From Novibacillus thermophilus (GTDB lineage: Bacteria > Bacillota > Bacilli > Thermoactinomycetales > Novibacillaceae): 64,000 bases of DNA. The position numbers and the translations under genes are program-made. Of the stretch, positions 36,622 to 44,970 are shown piece by piece (positions within the stretch are counted from its first letter, which is position 1; each line of letters begins with the position of its first letter). The notes under the pieces were generated by a model. That model worked only from the letters and a program-made list of their open reading frames with translations, did no database searches and had not been told where the DNA came from. The stretch is from assembly GCF_002005165.1 (NCBI RefSeq), contig NZ_CP019699.1, positions 3,410,001-3,474,000 of the forward strand, written 5' to 3'.

Positions 36622-38153
36622 CCGTCCGCCCCTTCCGCCTGGTGTTTTTCGAAAACGGGTCTGAGGGCGAAGTAGAAATCGTTGAACCGCCGCTTGGCCT
36701 CTTCGTAAACCCTTTTGTTTTCCGGGTTGTGCTGCTCGGATCGTTCGATCTCGATGAACCGGTCGACGACGTGGAAGTCGTCGAAGAGACCAGCCCCAAC
36801 CCCGCCGATGATCGCTGCTCCCATCGAGCCGGCTTCGTCGAGAATCGTCGGAACTTTCACCGGCATCCCGAACACGTCCGCCATGATCTGCCGCCATGCA
36901 GGGCTCTTCGCTCCACCGCCGATAATGATCATCTCGTCGATGGCGATGTGTTGCTGGAGGATGTCGAGGATGATGCCGAGGTTGTACGTGACTCCTTCCA
37001 CGACACTCCGAAGCAAGTCGGCGCGAGTCGTCTCAGATGTGATGCCGATGTACGAGCCCTTTGACGCCGTATCCCAGCGTGGCGCACGTTCGCCTAACAG
37101 ATAAGGCAAAAACAACAGCCCGTTCGAGCCTGGCGGCGCCTGTTCGATCTGCTCGTTAATCAGGTCGTAGACCGACGTTCCACTCTGCCTGGCCGCTTCC
37201 CTCTCACCCGTGCAAACCGCCTCTTTCATCCAGTTGAAAGCCCCGCCGGCATACTGCATCGTGCCGTTGGGCGCGTAGTAGCCCGGAATGGCGTGCGCCC
37301 ACGTGACCGTCCGCATCTCTGGATCGAAGATCGGCTTCTTCGCGGTCGTCGTCACCCACGCAGACGTCCCGATGGAGCAGTACGTCTTCCCTTCATCCAC
37401 CGATCCCGCGCCGATGTTCGCCGTCACGCCGTCGCCGGCACCGATGACGACTTTCGTGCCCGGCGCCATACCGGTCGCCCTGGCCGCTTCTTCGGTGACA
37501 CCGCCGGCCACATAGGTTGACGGCTTCAGATCCGGCAGCTTGACCGGGTCGATGCCGCTCGCCTCCAAAATTCGATCTGACCACGTCAGGTTCTCAAGGT
37601 CGAAACAGCCCATGCTGTTGCCGTCGGAGTAGTCCGTGACGAACTTCCCCGTCAGTTTGAACACGATGTAGTCTTTTGCGTTCAACACTTTGTACGTCCT
37701 GTCATACGTGTCCGGCTCGTTGTCCCGGATCCACATGAGCTTCTGGATGCCGTACGACGGCGTGTTCCGGTGGCCGACGATCCGGTAGAACTCTTCCTGG
37801 GTCAGGTGCTCTTCGAGATCCTTCACCTGCTTCGTCGCCCGTTGGTCCGCCCAAATGATGGAATCGCGGAGCGGATTTCCGTTCTCGTCGACACACAGGC
37901 AACCCATCATCTGTCCGCTGAAGCTGACGACCTGGATGTCTTCTGGGTGAACCCCGAGCTCCCCGATCAGCTGCTTCGTCGAGAGGCAGACAGCCTTCCA
38001 CCAGTCTTCCGGGTTCTGCTCCACCCATTTCTCCTTGAAGTAATGCGTATCATAGGACACAATGCGGCTTCCGACCATCTTGCCGTCTGTCGAGAACAGC
38101 GTTGCCTTGTTTCCAGACGTTCCGAGGTCGTGCGCCAAAATGTACTGTGCCAT
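36612..38153 (-). CDS. FGGY-family carbohydrate kinase (xylulokinase-like), first copy
   Basis: A 513-residue kinase with ATP loop LAHDLGTSGNKATLF, catalytic Asp in VIGAGDGVTANIGAG, and C-terminal EMIIIGGGAKSPAWRQIMADV. The substrate loop YSDGNSMGCFDL is unlike the second copy. It is the first enzyme gene after the regulator, 29 bp downstream, and its end overlaps the aldolase start. Such kinases act on xylulose, ribulose, gluconate, glycerol or other ketoses and polyols; I cannot choose among them. Confidence 0.93.
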   Translation of the reverse strand: MAQYILAHDLGTSGNKATLFSTDGKMVGSRIVSYDTHYFKEKWVEQNPEDWWKAVCLSTKQLIGELGVHPEDIQVVSFSGQMMGCLCVDENGNPLRDSIIWADQRATKQVKDLEEHLTQEEFYRIVGHRNTPSYGIQKLMWIRDNEPDTYDRTYKVLNAKDYIVFKLTGKFVTDYSDGNSMGCFDLENLTWSDRILEASGIDPVKLPDLKPSTYVAGGVTEEAARATGMAPGTKVVIGAGDGVTANIGAGSVDEGKTYCSIGTSAWVTTTAKKPIFDPEMRTVTWAHAIPGYYAPNGTMQYAGGAFNWMKEAVCTGEREAARQSGTSVYDLINEQIEQAPPGSNGLLFLPYLLGERAPRWDTASKGSYIGITSETTRADLLRSVVEGVTYNLGIILDILQQHIAIDEMIIIGGGAKSPAWRQIMADVFGMPVKVPTILDEAGSMGAAIIGGVGAGLFDDFHVVDRFIEIERSEQHNPENKRVYEEAKRRFNDFYFALRPVFEKHQAEGADGWL

Positions 38154-38182
38154 GCTGGTTCCCCTTTCCTTCTGAATCTCAG

Positions 38183-38920
38183 TTATTTCGCAGTGATGAC
38201 TATTTCAAAGCGGTTCTTGTCCCCGCGGTAACGGGCGAGCGAGTATTCAAGGGGCTCATCGTCGGCATTGTAGCCGATGGACAAAAACTTCTGGATCGCG
38301 CTCCCCGGCGCCACATCCAAGTTTTTCACGTCATAGTCGTTCGCTTCGACTGCTTCGATGTAGCGGCGGATTTTGCTAATGGTCGTCTTATGTTTCGTGC
38401 CCAATATCGAGTAGAGCGAGCCATTGACGAGGTTATGGTTTAAAACAAAGCGGCATTTCTCGTACGGCAGGTACGTCTTCACCATGACAATCGGCTCGTT
38501 ATCCGCAAAGCGGCGGCGATGGATGTAGATCACCTTGTCCTGTTGCTTAAGCTTCAGCTGCTCCGCCACCGATTCGGGAGCATTGATCACTTTGAAGTCG
38601 AGGACCTCCGTCGACGGATTCATCCCTAAAGCCCGGATCTGGTCGTTGAATGAGCCGATGGCTTGGGTGAAACTCTGCGAGATTTTCGGGGTTCGGACGA
38701 ACGTTCCCTTGCTTTTTACCCGGTACAGCCACCCCTCCTGAACCAGCTCAGTGATCGCCTGGCGCACAGTCGTCCGGCTGATGTTGTACATCTCGCTTAA
38801 TTCCTTCTCTGTTGGGATCGGGTCCTCTACTTTATACGTCCCGTCCTTTATCTGCTTTAGGATGAGCTCCTTCAACTGGAAATAAAGCGGAATGGGAACG
38901 GACTTGTCTAATTTATTCAT
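38183..38920 (-). CDS. GntR/HutC-family transcriptional regulator
   Basis: A 245-residue repressor type protein. The N-terminal winged helix-turn-helix has IPTEKELSEMYNISRTTVRQA and the wing YRVKSKGTFV; the C-terminal UTRA ligand domain starts near residue 85 and ends ARYRGDKNRFEIVITAK. UTRA domains of this family sense sugar phosphates or similar small molecules. It is the first gene of the catabolic operon and divergent from the epimerase gene, with inverted repeats in the shared upstream region, so autoregulation and control of both directions is likely. Confidence 0.93.
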   Translation of the reverse strand: MNKLDKSVPIPLYFQLKELILKQIKDGTYKVEDPIPTEKELSEMYNISRTTVRQAITELVQEGWLYRVKSKGTFVRTPKISQSFTQAIGSFNDQIRALGMNPSTEVLDFKVINAPESVAEQLKLKQQDKVIYIHRRRFADNEPIVMVKTYLPYEKCRFVLNHNLVNGSLYSILGTKHKTTISKIRRYIEAVEANDYDVKNLDVAPGSAIQKFLSIGYNADDEPLEYSLARYRGDKNRFEIVITAK

Positions 38921-38949
38921 CTCGCTTCACCTTGTACAGTATGATAAAT

Positions 38950-38961
38950 TATAATTTTGAA
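38950..38961 (-). promoter_or_regulatory. Palindromic −10 region upstream of gntR-like gene
   Basis: AAATTATAATTT is a perfect 12-bp palindrome that contains a TATAAT −10 hexamer read towards the regulator gene, about 30 bp before its start. The −35 is weak. Binding of the regulator here would silence its own operon; this is an inference. Confidence 0.5.
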
Positions 38962-39021
38962 AAGGCTTTTAATCTTGACCTGAACACATCGCCTCGTTCA
39001 GCTCTTGCGTAATATTCTCAC

Positions 39022-39067
39022 TTGACGAAAAGATACCACTTTCATATTATAACATTTAGTCATAATA
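39022..39067 (+). promoter_or_regulatory. Promoter and overlapping operator of the ketose 3-epimerase gene
   Basis: TTGACG (39022–39027) and TATTAT (39045–39050) are 17 bp apart, a good SigA promoter. The −10 is part of an inverted repeat, TATTATAAC (39045–39053) and GTCATAATA (39059–39067), matching at eight of nine positions about a five-base centre. This size fits a GntR/HutC dimer site, so the divergent regulator probably blocks this promoter when no inducer is present. Confidence 0.75.
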
Positions 39068-39114
39068 TCGCAATATCATGACAAAGATACTTACAGGACG
39101 GGAGGGCCAATCAA

Positions 39115-39987
39115 ATGAAATACGGCGTCTATTTTGCATACTGGGAAAGCTCGTGGAACGTCAACTTCGAAAAGTACGTTCAGAAAGTAAAGGAGTTAGG
39201 GTTCGACATTCTCGAAGTGGCGGCCTTGGGCCTCGTCAACCTGCCGGATGAAAAGCTGGAACGCCTGAAGCAGCTCGCCGAACAGCACAACGTGATCCTG
39301 ACGGCTGGGATCGGTCTGCCGAAGGAATACGACGTCTCGTCATCGGACGCAACGGTGCGCCGAAACGGCATCGCTTTCATGAAAAAGGTGATGGACGCGA
39401 TGTATCAGGCCGGCATCGACCGCGTCGGCGGCACGGTCTACTCGTACTGGCCGGCCGATTACAGCCACCCGTTCGACAAACCGACGGCACGGAAGCACAG
39501 CATCGAAAGCGTCAAGGAGCTGGCGGAGTACGCACGGCAGTACGACATCACACTTCTCATCGAAACGCTCAACCGGTTCGAACAATTTCTCCTGAACGAC
39601 GCGGAGGAAGCAGTCTCCTACGTGAAAGAAGTGGACGAGCCAAACGTGAAGGTCATGCTCGACACATTCCACATGAACATCGAGGAAGATAACATCGCGG
39701 ACGCCATCCGCTACACCGGGGATCACCTCGGCCACCTGCACATCGGCGAAGCAAACCGGAAAGTTCCAGGCAAAGGGTCGATGCCCTGGAAAGAGATCGG
39801 GCAGGCACTGAAGGACATTCATTACGACGGCTACGTCGTCATGGAACCGTTCGTCAAAACCGGTGGACAAGTCGGCCAGGACATCAAAGTCTGGCGCGAC
39901 CTGTCGGGGAATGCGACAGAGGAGCAACTGGATCGGGAGCTGGCGGAGTCACTGGTGTTTGTGAAACAGGCGTTTGGGGAGTTATGA
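39115..39987 (+). CDS. D-allulose (D-psicose)/D-tagatose 3-epimerase family protein
   Basis: A 290-residue TIM-barrel ketose 3-epimerase that would interconvert ketohexoses at C3, for example D-allulose with D-fructose. The metal-binding catalytic set is complete: E150 (LLIETLNRFE), D183 (MLDTFHMN), H209 (GHLHIGEANR) and E244 (VVMEPFVKTGG). These residue numbers equal those of the known Agrobacterium enzyme. The N-terminal MKYGVYFAYWES and VGGTVYSYWPADY also agree. It is divergent from the kinase–aldolase operon and has a promoter with an operator, and GGGAGG precedes the ATG. A stem-loop terminator follows. Confidence 0.92.
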   Translation: MKYGVYFAYWESSWNVNFEKYVQKVKELGFDILEVAALGLVNLPDEKLERLKQLAEQHNVILTAGIGLPKEYDVSSSDATVRRNGIAFMKKVMDAMYQAGIDRVGGTVYSYWPADYSHPFDKPTARKHSIESVKELAEYARQYDITLLIETLNRFEQFLLNDAEEAVSYVKEVDEPNVKVMLDTFHMNIEEDNIADAIRYTGDHLGHLHIGEANRKVPGKGSMPWKEIGQALKDIHYDGYVVMEPFVKTGGQVGQDIKVWRDLSGNATEEQLDRELAESLVFVKQAFGEL

Positions 39988-40003
39988 AAACGAAATTGTG
40001 TAA

Positions 40004-40023
40004 GAGCGCCGTCAGCGGCGCTC
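40004..40023 (+). terminator. Terminator after the ketose 3-epimerase gene
   Basis: A perfect 8-bp GC stem (GAGCGCCG with CGGCGCTC, four-base loop) lies 17 bp after the stop, between convergent genes. The tail on either side is AT-rich without a long T-run, so it may serve both directions. Confidence 0.65.
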
Positions 40024-40051
40024 ACAATATTTCCTAATCGCTCATGTATCC

Positions 40052-40864
40052 TCAAACATCACTATACAATGCGGGCTGGCGGTGAGCTAGACACGGGATC
40101 TTCCTCCGGATGCCATCCAGCCAATCAAAATCGACCTCGGCTATGGCATACCCTTCCCTCTCCGGCACACGGGCAAGGACGGTTCCCCACGGGTCCACTA
40201 TCATGCTGCTTCCGAAACTGGTACGACCGAGTGCATACGAACCGAACTGTCCCGCGGCCAAGACGTAACACTGATTTTCAATCGCTCGGGCGCGAAGCAA
40301 GACTTCCCAATGATGGATACCGGTATACAAGGTAAAGGCAGCGGGGACAAACAACAGTTTGGCACCACGCAAAGCCATAGAACGGTACAGCTCGGGAAAC
40401 CGCAAGTCGTAGCAAATACTCAGTCCGACGGTGCCAAACGACGTATCTGCCGTCACCACTTGTTGGCCGGGTTTAATCGTATCCGATTCCTTCGTCACCA
40501 CCCGCCCTGCGATGTCGACGTCGAACAGGTGCATTTTCCGGTAAGTTGCGATGATCTCCCCTGCATCACTGATGAGAAGACTCGTATTGTAAGATGTCGT
40601 GTCATCAGCTACTTCCAATATACTGCCACAATGCAGATAAATTCCCAGTTTTTTTGCCTTCTCCATAAAAAACTCACTCGTCGGTCCGGGGATCGACTCA
40701 GCCTGACTGCGCTTCTCACTGTCCTCTCCGAGGAAATTGACATATTCCGGTAGAGAAATAAGCTCCGCTCCGTCTGCCGCTGCTTGCTCGATCAATCTCC
40801 CAACCTTTTGCAAGTTGTCTTCTTTGTCATCCCGTGAGTTCACTTGTACAACACACGCTTTCAT
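40052..40864 (-). CDS. Carbon-nitrogen hydrolase family protein (Nit-type amidase)
   Basis: About 270 residues with the nitrilase-superfamily triad: Glu in LISLPEYVNF, Lys in ATYRKMHLFD, Cys in LSICYDLRFPELYR. The pattern is nearest the Nit/omega-amidase branch that hydrolyses 2-keto amides such as 2-oxoglutaramate or deaminated glutathione. The ATG at 40864 has AAGGGGTG eight bases before it. It is the last gene of a TRAP-transporter operon, so it may act on the imported acid or amide instead of a housekeeping metabolite. Confidence 0.9.
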   Translation of the reverse strand: MKACVVQVNSRDDKEDNLQKVGRLIEQAAADGAELISLPEYVNFLGEDSEKRSQAESIPGPTSEFFMEKAKKLGIYLHCGSILEVADDTTSYNTSLLISDAGEIIATYRKMHLFDVDIAGRVVTKESDTIKPGQQVVTADTSFGTVGLSICYDLRFPELYRSMALRGAKLLFVPAAFTLYTGIHHWEVLLRARAIENQCYVLAAGQFGSYALGRTSFGSSMIVDPWGTVLARVPEREGYAIAEVDFDWLDGIRRKIPCLAHRQPALYSDV

Positions 40865-40888
40865 ATTCAAAACACCCCTTCGTCACCA

Positions 40889-42172
40889 TTAATCAAACAG
40901 TAATTGCGGAAGCCACAATGACAGTGCCGGGATATACGTTAGAATCAACAACGCCGCGATGAGCGGGATATAAATCGGCAAAATCGCCTTCACCATCTTT
41001 TCGAAAGAGATTTTCCCGACTGAGCTCATCACATAAAGCCCCAGCCCTACCGGCGGTGTCGCCATCCCAATTAACAGGTTGTACGACATGACTACGCCGA
41101 AGTGGATGCGGTCAATCCCGAGACTGTCGATGATCGGGAGCAAAATCGGCAACAGGATTAATTTAATCGGAATGCCTTCCATCAAACTCCCGAGAAACAG
41201 CAGCAAGAGATTGATCAACAACAACATCGTCAGTTTGTTATCTGTTAAGCCTAACAGAAAGTTTGACATCACGATGGGAAGTTGTTCGGCGGAAACAACC
41301 CATCCCATGGAGGTTCCGACCCCGACGAGAAACATAATGACCGCCGTCGTCAGTACCGTCTGGCGAAACGCCCCGCCGATGGTCCGCCAATTGAACTCAC
41401 GGTAAATGAGTGAACAAAAGAGCGCGTACAACACCGCCAGTAGACCCGCTTCCGTCGGCGTAACGACACCTCCCAGCATCCCGCCCAAAATCACGAGAGG
41501 CGCCAACAGGGCAAAAAACCCGTCCAAGAACGTTCGAAATACTTTCCTCGGCTCAAAAGGCTCTTCAGGCGGTACCGTCACCCAGCCGTATTTGGAAACA
41601 ATAAACGTATAAAGCATTAAGCATGCGGCAATGACGAGCCCCGGTACAATCCCTGCTGTAAACAGCTTAGCGACAGACACCTCCGCCAGATAAGCGTATA
41701 CGACAAAAGGGACACTAGGCGGAATGATGGCGCCGATTACGGACGACGCAAGGGTAATCGCCGCACTGAATGACCTGCTGTACCCTTTCTCCATCATAGC
41801 CTTCATTTCAATCGCCCCAAGCCCCGCCTGATCGCCGACGGCCGTCCCGGAAATGCCAGAAAAAATCATGCTGGCGACGATGTTGACTTGCGCCAGTCCG
41901 CCGCGGATGTGACTGACAAGGGCGGCAGAAAAGTCAAAAATGCGCTGTGTAATCCCGGTGGCATTCATCAGATTTCCAGCCAAGATGAAAAACGGCACCG
42001 CCAACAAAATATAACTCTGTACCCCTTCCACAACCGTCAGCGACAGAATCTCTGTCGAGTAATCGCCCATTAGAAGCGCTACCAATGTCGACAACGCCAT
42101 GGAATAGGAAACAGGGAGACCGGCAAAGAGCAAAATAATAAACACGGCAAACAGCGTTAAACCAATGACCAT
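40889..42172 (-). CDS. TRAP transporter large permease (DctM type)
   Basis: A 427-residue membrane protein with about twelve helices, the main ion-coupled channel of a tripartite carboxylate transporter. Typical stretches are LFAGLPVSYSMALSTL, FFILAGNLMNATGIT, IFSGISGTAVGDQAGLGAIE and IGMATPPVGLGLYVMSSV. It starts directly after the small permease gene (stop and start adjacent). The substrate is set by the binding protein and is likely an organic acid. Confidence 0.94.
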   Translation of the reverse strand: MVIGLTLFAVFIILLFAGLPVSYSMALSTLVALLMGDYSTEILSLTVVEGVQSYILLAVPFFILAGNLMNATGITQRIFDFSAALVSHIRGGLAQVNIVASMIFSGISGTAVGDQAGLGAIEMKAMMEKGYSRSFSAAITLASSVIGAIIPPSVPFVVYAYLAEVSVAKLFTAGIVPGLVIAACLMLYTFIVSKYGWVTVPPEEPFEPRKVFRTFLDGFFALLAPLVILGGMLGGVVTPTEAGLLAVLYALFCSLIYREFNWRTIGGAFRQTVLTTAVIMFLVGVGTSMGWVVSAEQLPIVMSNFLLGLTDNKLTMLLLINLLLLFLGSLMEGIPIKLILLPILLPIIDSLGIDRIHFGVVMSYNLLIGMATPPVGLGLYVMSSVGKISFEKMVKAILPIYIPLIAALLILTYIPALSLWLPQLLFD

Positions 42173-42652
42173 TTAACCACTCCTCTGTCCCTCCCGTGCG
42201 TTCCACTGCTGCATGATCTCTATCGCCCCCACAATCGACTGGAGTACGACCATCAACATCGCGGCCGCCAGCGGAAGCAAGTAAAGAGTGTAAGGGAGAC
42301 CGGCAATTTCCGTCGTTTTATCCAACTGTATGCTGATCAAGGATATTGTCCGTATACACAAGTACAATGAGACGCCAAACATCAACACATGGTTCAACAA
42401 TTGAACCGGCTTTACATACTTTTGAGGAAGTTTGTCCACAAAAAAGGTAATGGCAATATCCTGTTTCTCCACTACGACTCGGGCAAACCCGAGAAAGATC
42501 ATCCAGCTGACGAGCAGCAAACTCACTTCCTGTATCCAGGTGAAAGAGTAATGAAAGAAATACCGAGAGACGATCTCCACCGTATTGAGCACAATCAGCA
42601 GGACGAGACAGAGCAACGCGACGTAAAAAGCCCCTGCCGAACAGACCATCAC
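42173..42652 (-). CDS. TRAP transporter small permease (DctQ type)
   Basis: A four-helix membrane protein of about 159 residues from a GTG at 42652; the frame reads further back (LRRWVMVCSAG) to a CTG that lies eight bases behind AAAGGGGG, so initiation at that CTG, eight codons upstream, is possible. The DctQ hallmark is the tryptophan-rich loop YFFHYSFTWIQEVSLLLVSWM followed by FLGFARVVVEKQDIAITFFVD. It stands between the binding protein and the large permease as in most TRAP operons. Confidence 0.88.
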   Translation of the reverse strand: MMVCSAGAFYVALLCLVLLIVLNTVEIVSRYFFHYSFTWIQEVSLLLVSWMIFLGFARVVVEKQDIAITFFVDKLPQKYVKPVQLLNHVLMFGVSLYLCIRTISLISIQLDKTTEIAGLPYTLYLLPLAAAMLMVVLQSIVGAIEIMQQWNAREGQRSG

Positions 42653-42697
42653 CCATCTTCTCAGAACAACAACCCCCTTTCATCAACATAAACACCA

Positions 42698-43744
42698 TCA
42701 TCGAATATTTCTGACCTGCTCTATTGTCCCTTCCGGGAATTGTCCCGATTCGTCCAATTCCTCGAAAAACGGTTCCATTTTCTTCTCCCATTCTTCCCGA
42801 TTGATGTCATACACTTGGATGCCGTGCTCTTCTTTCATCCGTTCCAAATCACGTTCAGCCGCTTCCTCGACTAATTCCGTCGCCTTCTCCCCTGCCTCGT
42901 TTGCCGCGTCGATCAAGATTTGTTGGTGTTCTTCAGAAAGGTTTTGAAAGCTCTTTTCACTCATCACGATCACGACGTCCTGCGGATGTTCGTCGATTAT
43001 CGTCACGTGCGGAGCCACTTCCGAGAACTTCATCCCCCAGACGAGGGAGATCGGCGACGTCACGGCTTCCACGACCTTTTGTTTCAACGCGAGATACGTC
43101 TCCGTCCAGGCGACAACCGTCGGGTTCGCTCCCAAATGTTTGTAAGCGTCGACATATATAGCCGACTCCGGCGCCCGCACCTTCAATCCTTGCAAATCGT
43201 CCACACTCTTCACCGGTCTGGTTGACAGCAAGACGCGGTACGGACCGCGTACGAAGTTTCGCTCTGTATTGAGAATGCGCATGCCATTTTCGATCAACGT
43301 TTCTTGAATATCGAGACCGATTTCTCCCGTATTAAACTTTTGGTAGTGCTCGAAATCCCGGAACAAAAACGGGACAGACGAAAGTTCAGTGCGGCTGTCG
43401 TAATCTTGGAAGTATGTAATCCCTTCCGCATACATATCTTGTGTTCCCAAAATCATGTTGTCGATCTGCGTCGTGCCTTTCCCCAACTGTTCCGCCGGAT
43501 ACACTTGCACGAGCAGTTCGCCGCCACTCTTTTCTTTCACCAGGTCGGCAAAGTACTGGAACGCTTCACCTTCAGGAGTCGACTCCGGCATTTTCGTCCC
43601 CAACTTCAATTCAATCGGCTGCGCCGTTTCCTTTTCCGTCTCGCCGCCGTCATCCTGCGAGGCAGACGTCCCTCCGCCGCAAGCGGCTATTATCAACAAA
43701 ACCATCACCCATACGGCACTAAACACATATGTACGTTTCCCCAT
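42698..43744 (-). CDS. TRAP transporter substrate-binding lipoprotein (DctP type)
   Basis: About 348 residues from the ATG at 43744 behind AAAGGGGAGG. The signal peptide ends in the lipobox LLIIAAC. Domain features are KLGTKMPESTPEGEAF, GGELLVQVYPAEQLG, and the conserved ligand Arg region near VKSVDDLQGLKVRAPES followed by LGANPTVVAWTETYLALKQ. These are DctP-family traits, and that Arg usually binds a carboxylate, so an organic acid ligand is likely. Confidence 0.93.
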   Translation of the reverse strand: MGKRTYVFSAVWVMVLLIIAACGGGTSASQDDGGETEKETAQPIELKLGTKMPESTPEGEAFQYFADLVKEKSGGELLVQVYPAEQLGKGTTQIDNMILGTQDMYAEGITYFQDYDSRTELSSVPFLFRDFEHYQKFNTGEIGLDIQETLIENGMRILNTERNFVRGPYRVLLSTRPVKSVDDLQGLKVRAPESAIYVDAYKHLGANPTVVAWTETYLALKQKVVEAVTSPISLVWGMKFSEVAPHVTIIDEHPQDVVIVMSEKSFQNLSEEHQQILIDAANEAGEKATELVEEAAERDLERMKEEHGIQVYDINREEWEKKMEPFFEELDESGQFPEGTIEQVRNIR

Positions 43745-43779
43745 GTTTTCCTCCCCTTTGTTTATCACATGTTCATCTA

Positions 43780-44439
43780 TTAGTTGTTTTCAAAAAACCG
43801 ATCCACTTCTGTAATGGCTGATAGCGGCGTCCCTTCATCCAATTTCTGTTTCATACCGGGTTCATTCCTCTGGCTCGTCTCACATCGATCGAGGAGCGGA
43901 TTGAGGTTGATCCCACCCGGGAGTACGACGATACCGTTGTCATCAGCGAATATGAGATCTCCCGGATGGACACATACCCCGCCGCACTGGACAGGTGTAT
44001 TGATCTCGCCGTCCAAACCGAGCAACTTCGTAGTGACGGCAGAGAGCCCGGTGGAAAAGACAGGGAAATTCATTTCCCGGATCGCCTGTACATCTGTACT
44101 CGGCCCGTCAATAATAATCCCGGCTAGTTTTCTCACCTTGGCCGCATAAGCCACCATTTCACCGACACACGCATGCCGGCGGTCCCCTGCCCGGTCAATG
44201 ACGAGCACGTCCCCTTCTTCTGCAAGACTGACCGCTTTGTGGACGATAGCCGAATCGTTAGCCACTGCCTTCACCGTAAAAGCCGAGCCTACTATCTTCA
44301 CATTGCTGAAAACCGGCTGGATTTTCGGGTCCATAAAGCCGAAGTGCAAATAGTGCCCGATCGTAGCCGGCTCTATTTCCAACAACCTTTGCCGCAACCG
44401 CTCGGGTATATCGCTTTCGACTCTTGGGAATAGTTTCAT
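43780..44439 (-). CDS. RraA-like family protein (HMG/CHA aldolase fold)
   Basis: A 219-residue protein with the fold shared by RNase E inhibitor RraA and 4-hydroxy-4-methyl-2-oxoglutarate/oxaloacetate aldolases. AFTVKAVANDSAIVHKAV and VLVIDRAGDRRHACVGEMVA line the site. The usual DG-x-x-RD motif reads DGPSTD, so the substrate Arg is replaced by Thr, which marks a side branch of the family. It is the first gene of the TRAP/nitrilase operon and has a perfect GAAGGAGG ribosome site. A lyase role on the imported acid is likely, but the substrate is unknown. Confidence 0.85.
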   Translation of the reverse strand: MKLFPRVESDIPERLRQRLLEIEPATIGHYLHFGFMDPKIQPVFSNVKIVGSAFTVKAVANDSAIVHKAVSLAEEGDVLVIDRAGDRRHACVGEMVAYAAKVRKLAGIIIDGPSTDVQAIREMNFPVFSTGLSAVTTKLLGLDGEINTPVQCGGVCVHPGDLIFADDNGIVVLPGGINLNPLLDRCETSQRNEPGMKQKLDEGTPLSAITEVDRFFENN

Positions 44440-44472
44440 GTGATAGAACCTCCTTCATATATGTTTCTTTAT

Positions 44473-44519
44473 ATGGTATTGACTTTAATTCAATTTGTCA
44501 ATAATAAAGTTGAATTAAA
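44473..44519. promoter_or_regulatory. Overlapping divergent promoters with a 10-bp inverted-repeat operator
   Basis: Plus strand: TTGACT (44479–44484), 17 bp, TAATAA (44502–44507), towards the XRE regulator. Minus strand: TTGACA (44501–44496), 17 bp, TACCAT (44478–44473), towards the RraA/TRAP operon. The two promoters overlap, so only one can be used at a time. TTTAATTCAA (44484–44493) and TTGAATTAAA (44510–44519) form a perfect inverted repeat across both, the natural site for the adjacent regulator. Confidence 0.8.
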
Positions 44520-44588
44520 TTCATAAATTACTCTAAATACTCTTCTCCGTTATCATTAAGATGAATATAATTCAAGTTGGTGACGCTG

Positions 44589-44894
44589 ATGATTGACGTC
44601 GGAAAAAGGATTAGAGAATTACGTCATATATCAGGAATTTCAGGAAGAACGTTATCCAAGATGACAGGCCTTGACCCATCTCAAATTTCCAAAATTGAGA
44701 ACGGTTCAAGTAAACCTTCATTGGATGCTCTCGATAGAATATGTAAAGCTTTAAATGTAACTGTTCATGAATTTTTCTCCCCAGAAACCGAAGAATTGCC
44801 ACCTGATTTACTCCAACTTTTAGAGACGACTAAAAATCTAACACCTGAACAAAGGAAGCTTTTAAACGACTTTTTAAAATCACTCGATATTTAA
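44589..44894 (+). CDS. XRE-family helix-turn-helix regulator
   Basis: About 101 residues from the ATG at 44589 (TTG and GTG codons lie just upstream). The N-terminal half is a Cro/C1-type domain with TLSKMTGLDPSQISKIENGSS and ALDRICKALNVTVHEFF. The C-terminal LTPEQRKLLNDFLKSL may form a dimer helix. The base composition is more AT-rich than most of the window. Divergent placement and the inverted repeat in the shared promoter region make it the probable regulator of the TRAP/nitrilase operon and of itself. Confidence 0.85.
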   Translation: MIDVGKRIRELRHISGISGRTLSKMTGLDPSQISKIENGSSKPSLDALDRICKALNVTVHEFFSPETEELPPDLLQLLETTKNLTPEQRKLLNDFLKSLDI

Positions 44895-44970
44895 CGTATG
44901 TGGAATAGGTTTGTAATCCATTTATTTACATCTTTTATAAACAATAGTAAGTTACACGGGAGAATTGCAT

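Noticed and set aside
35879-36799. A 306-codon minus-strand frame overlapping the aldolase and kinase genes
   Set aside because: It is a GC-driven shadow, rich in Arg, Gly and Pro, while the class II aldolase and FGGY kinase frames carry all the motifs.
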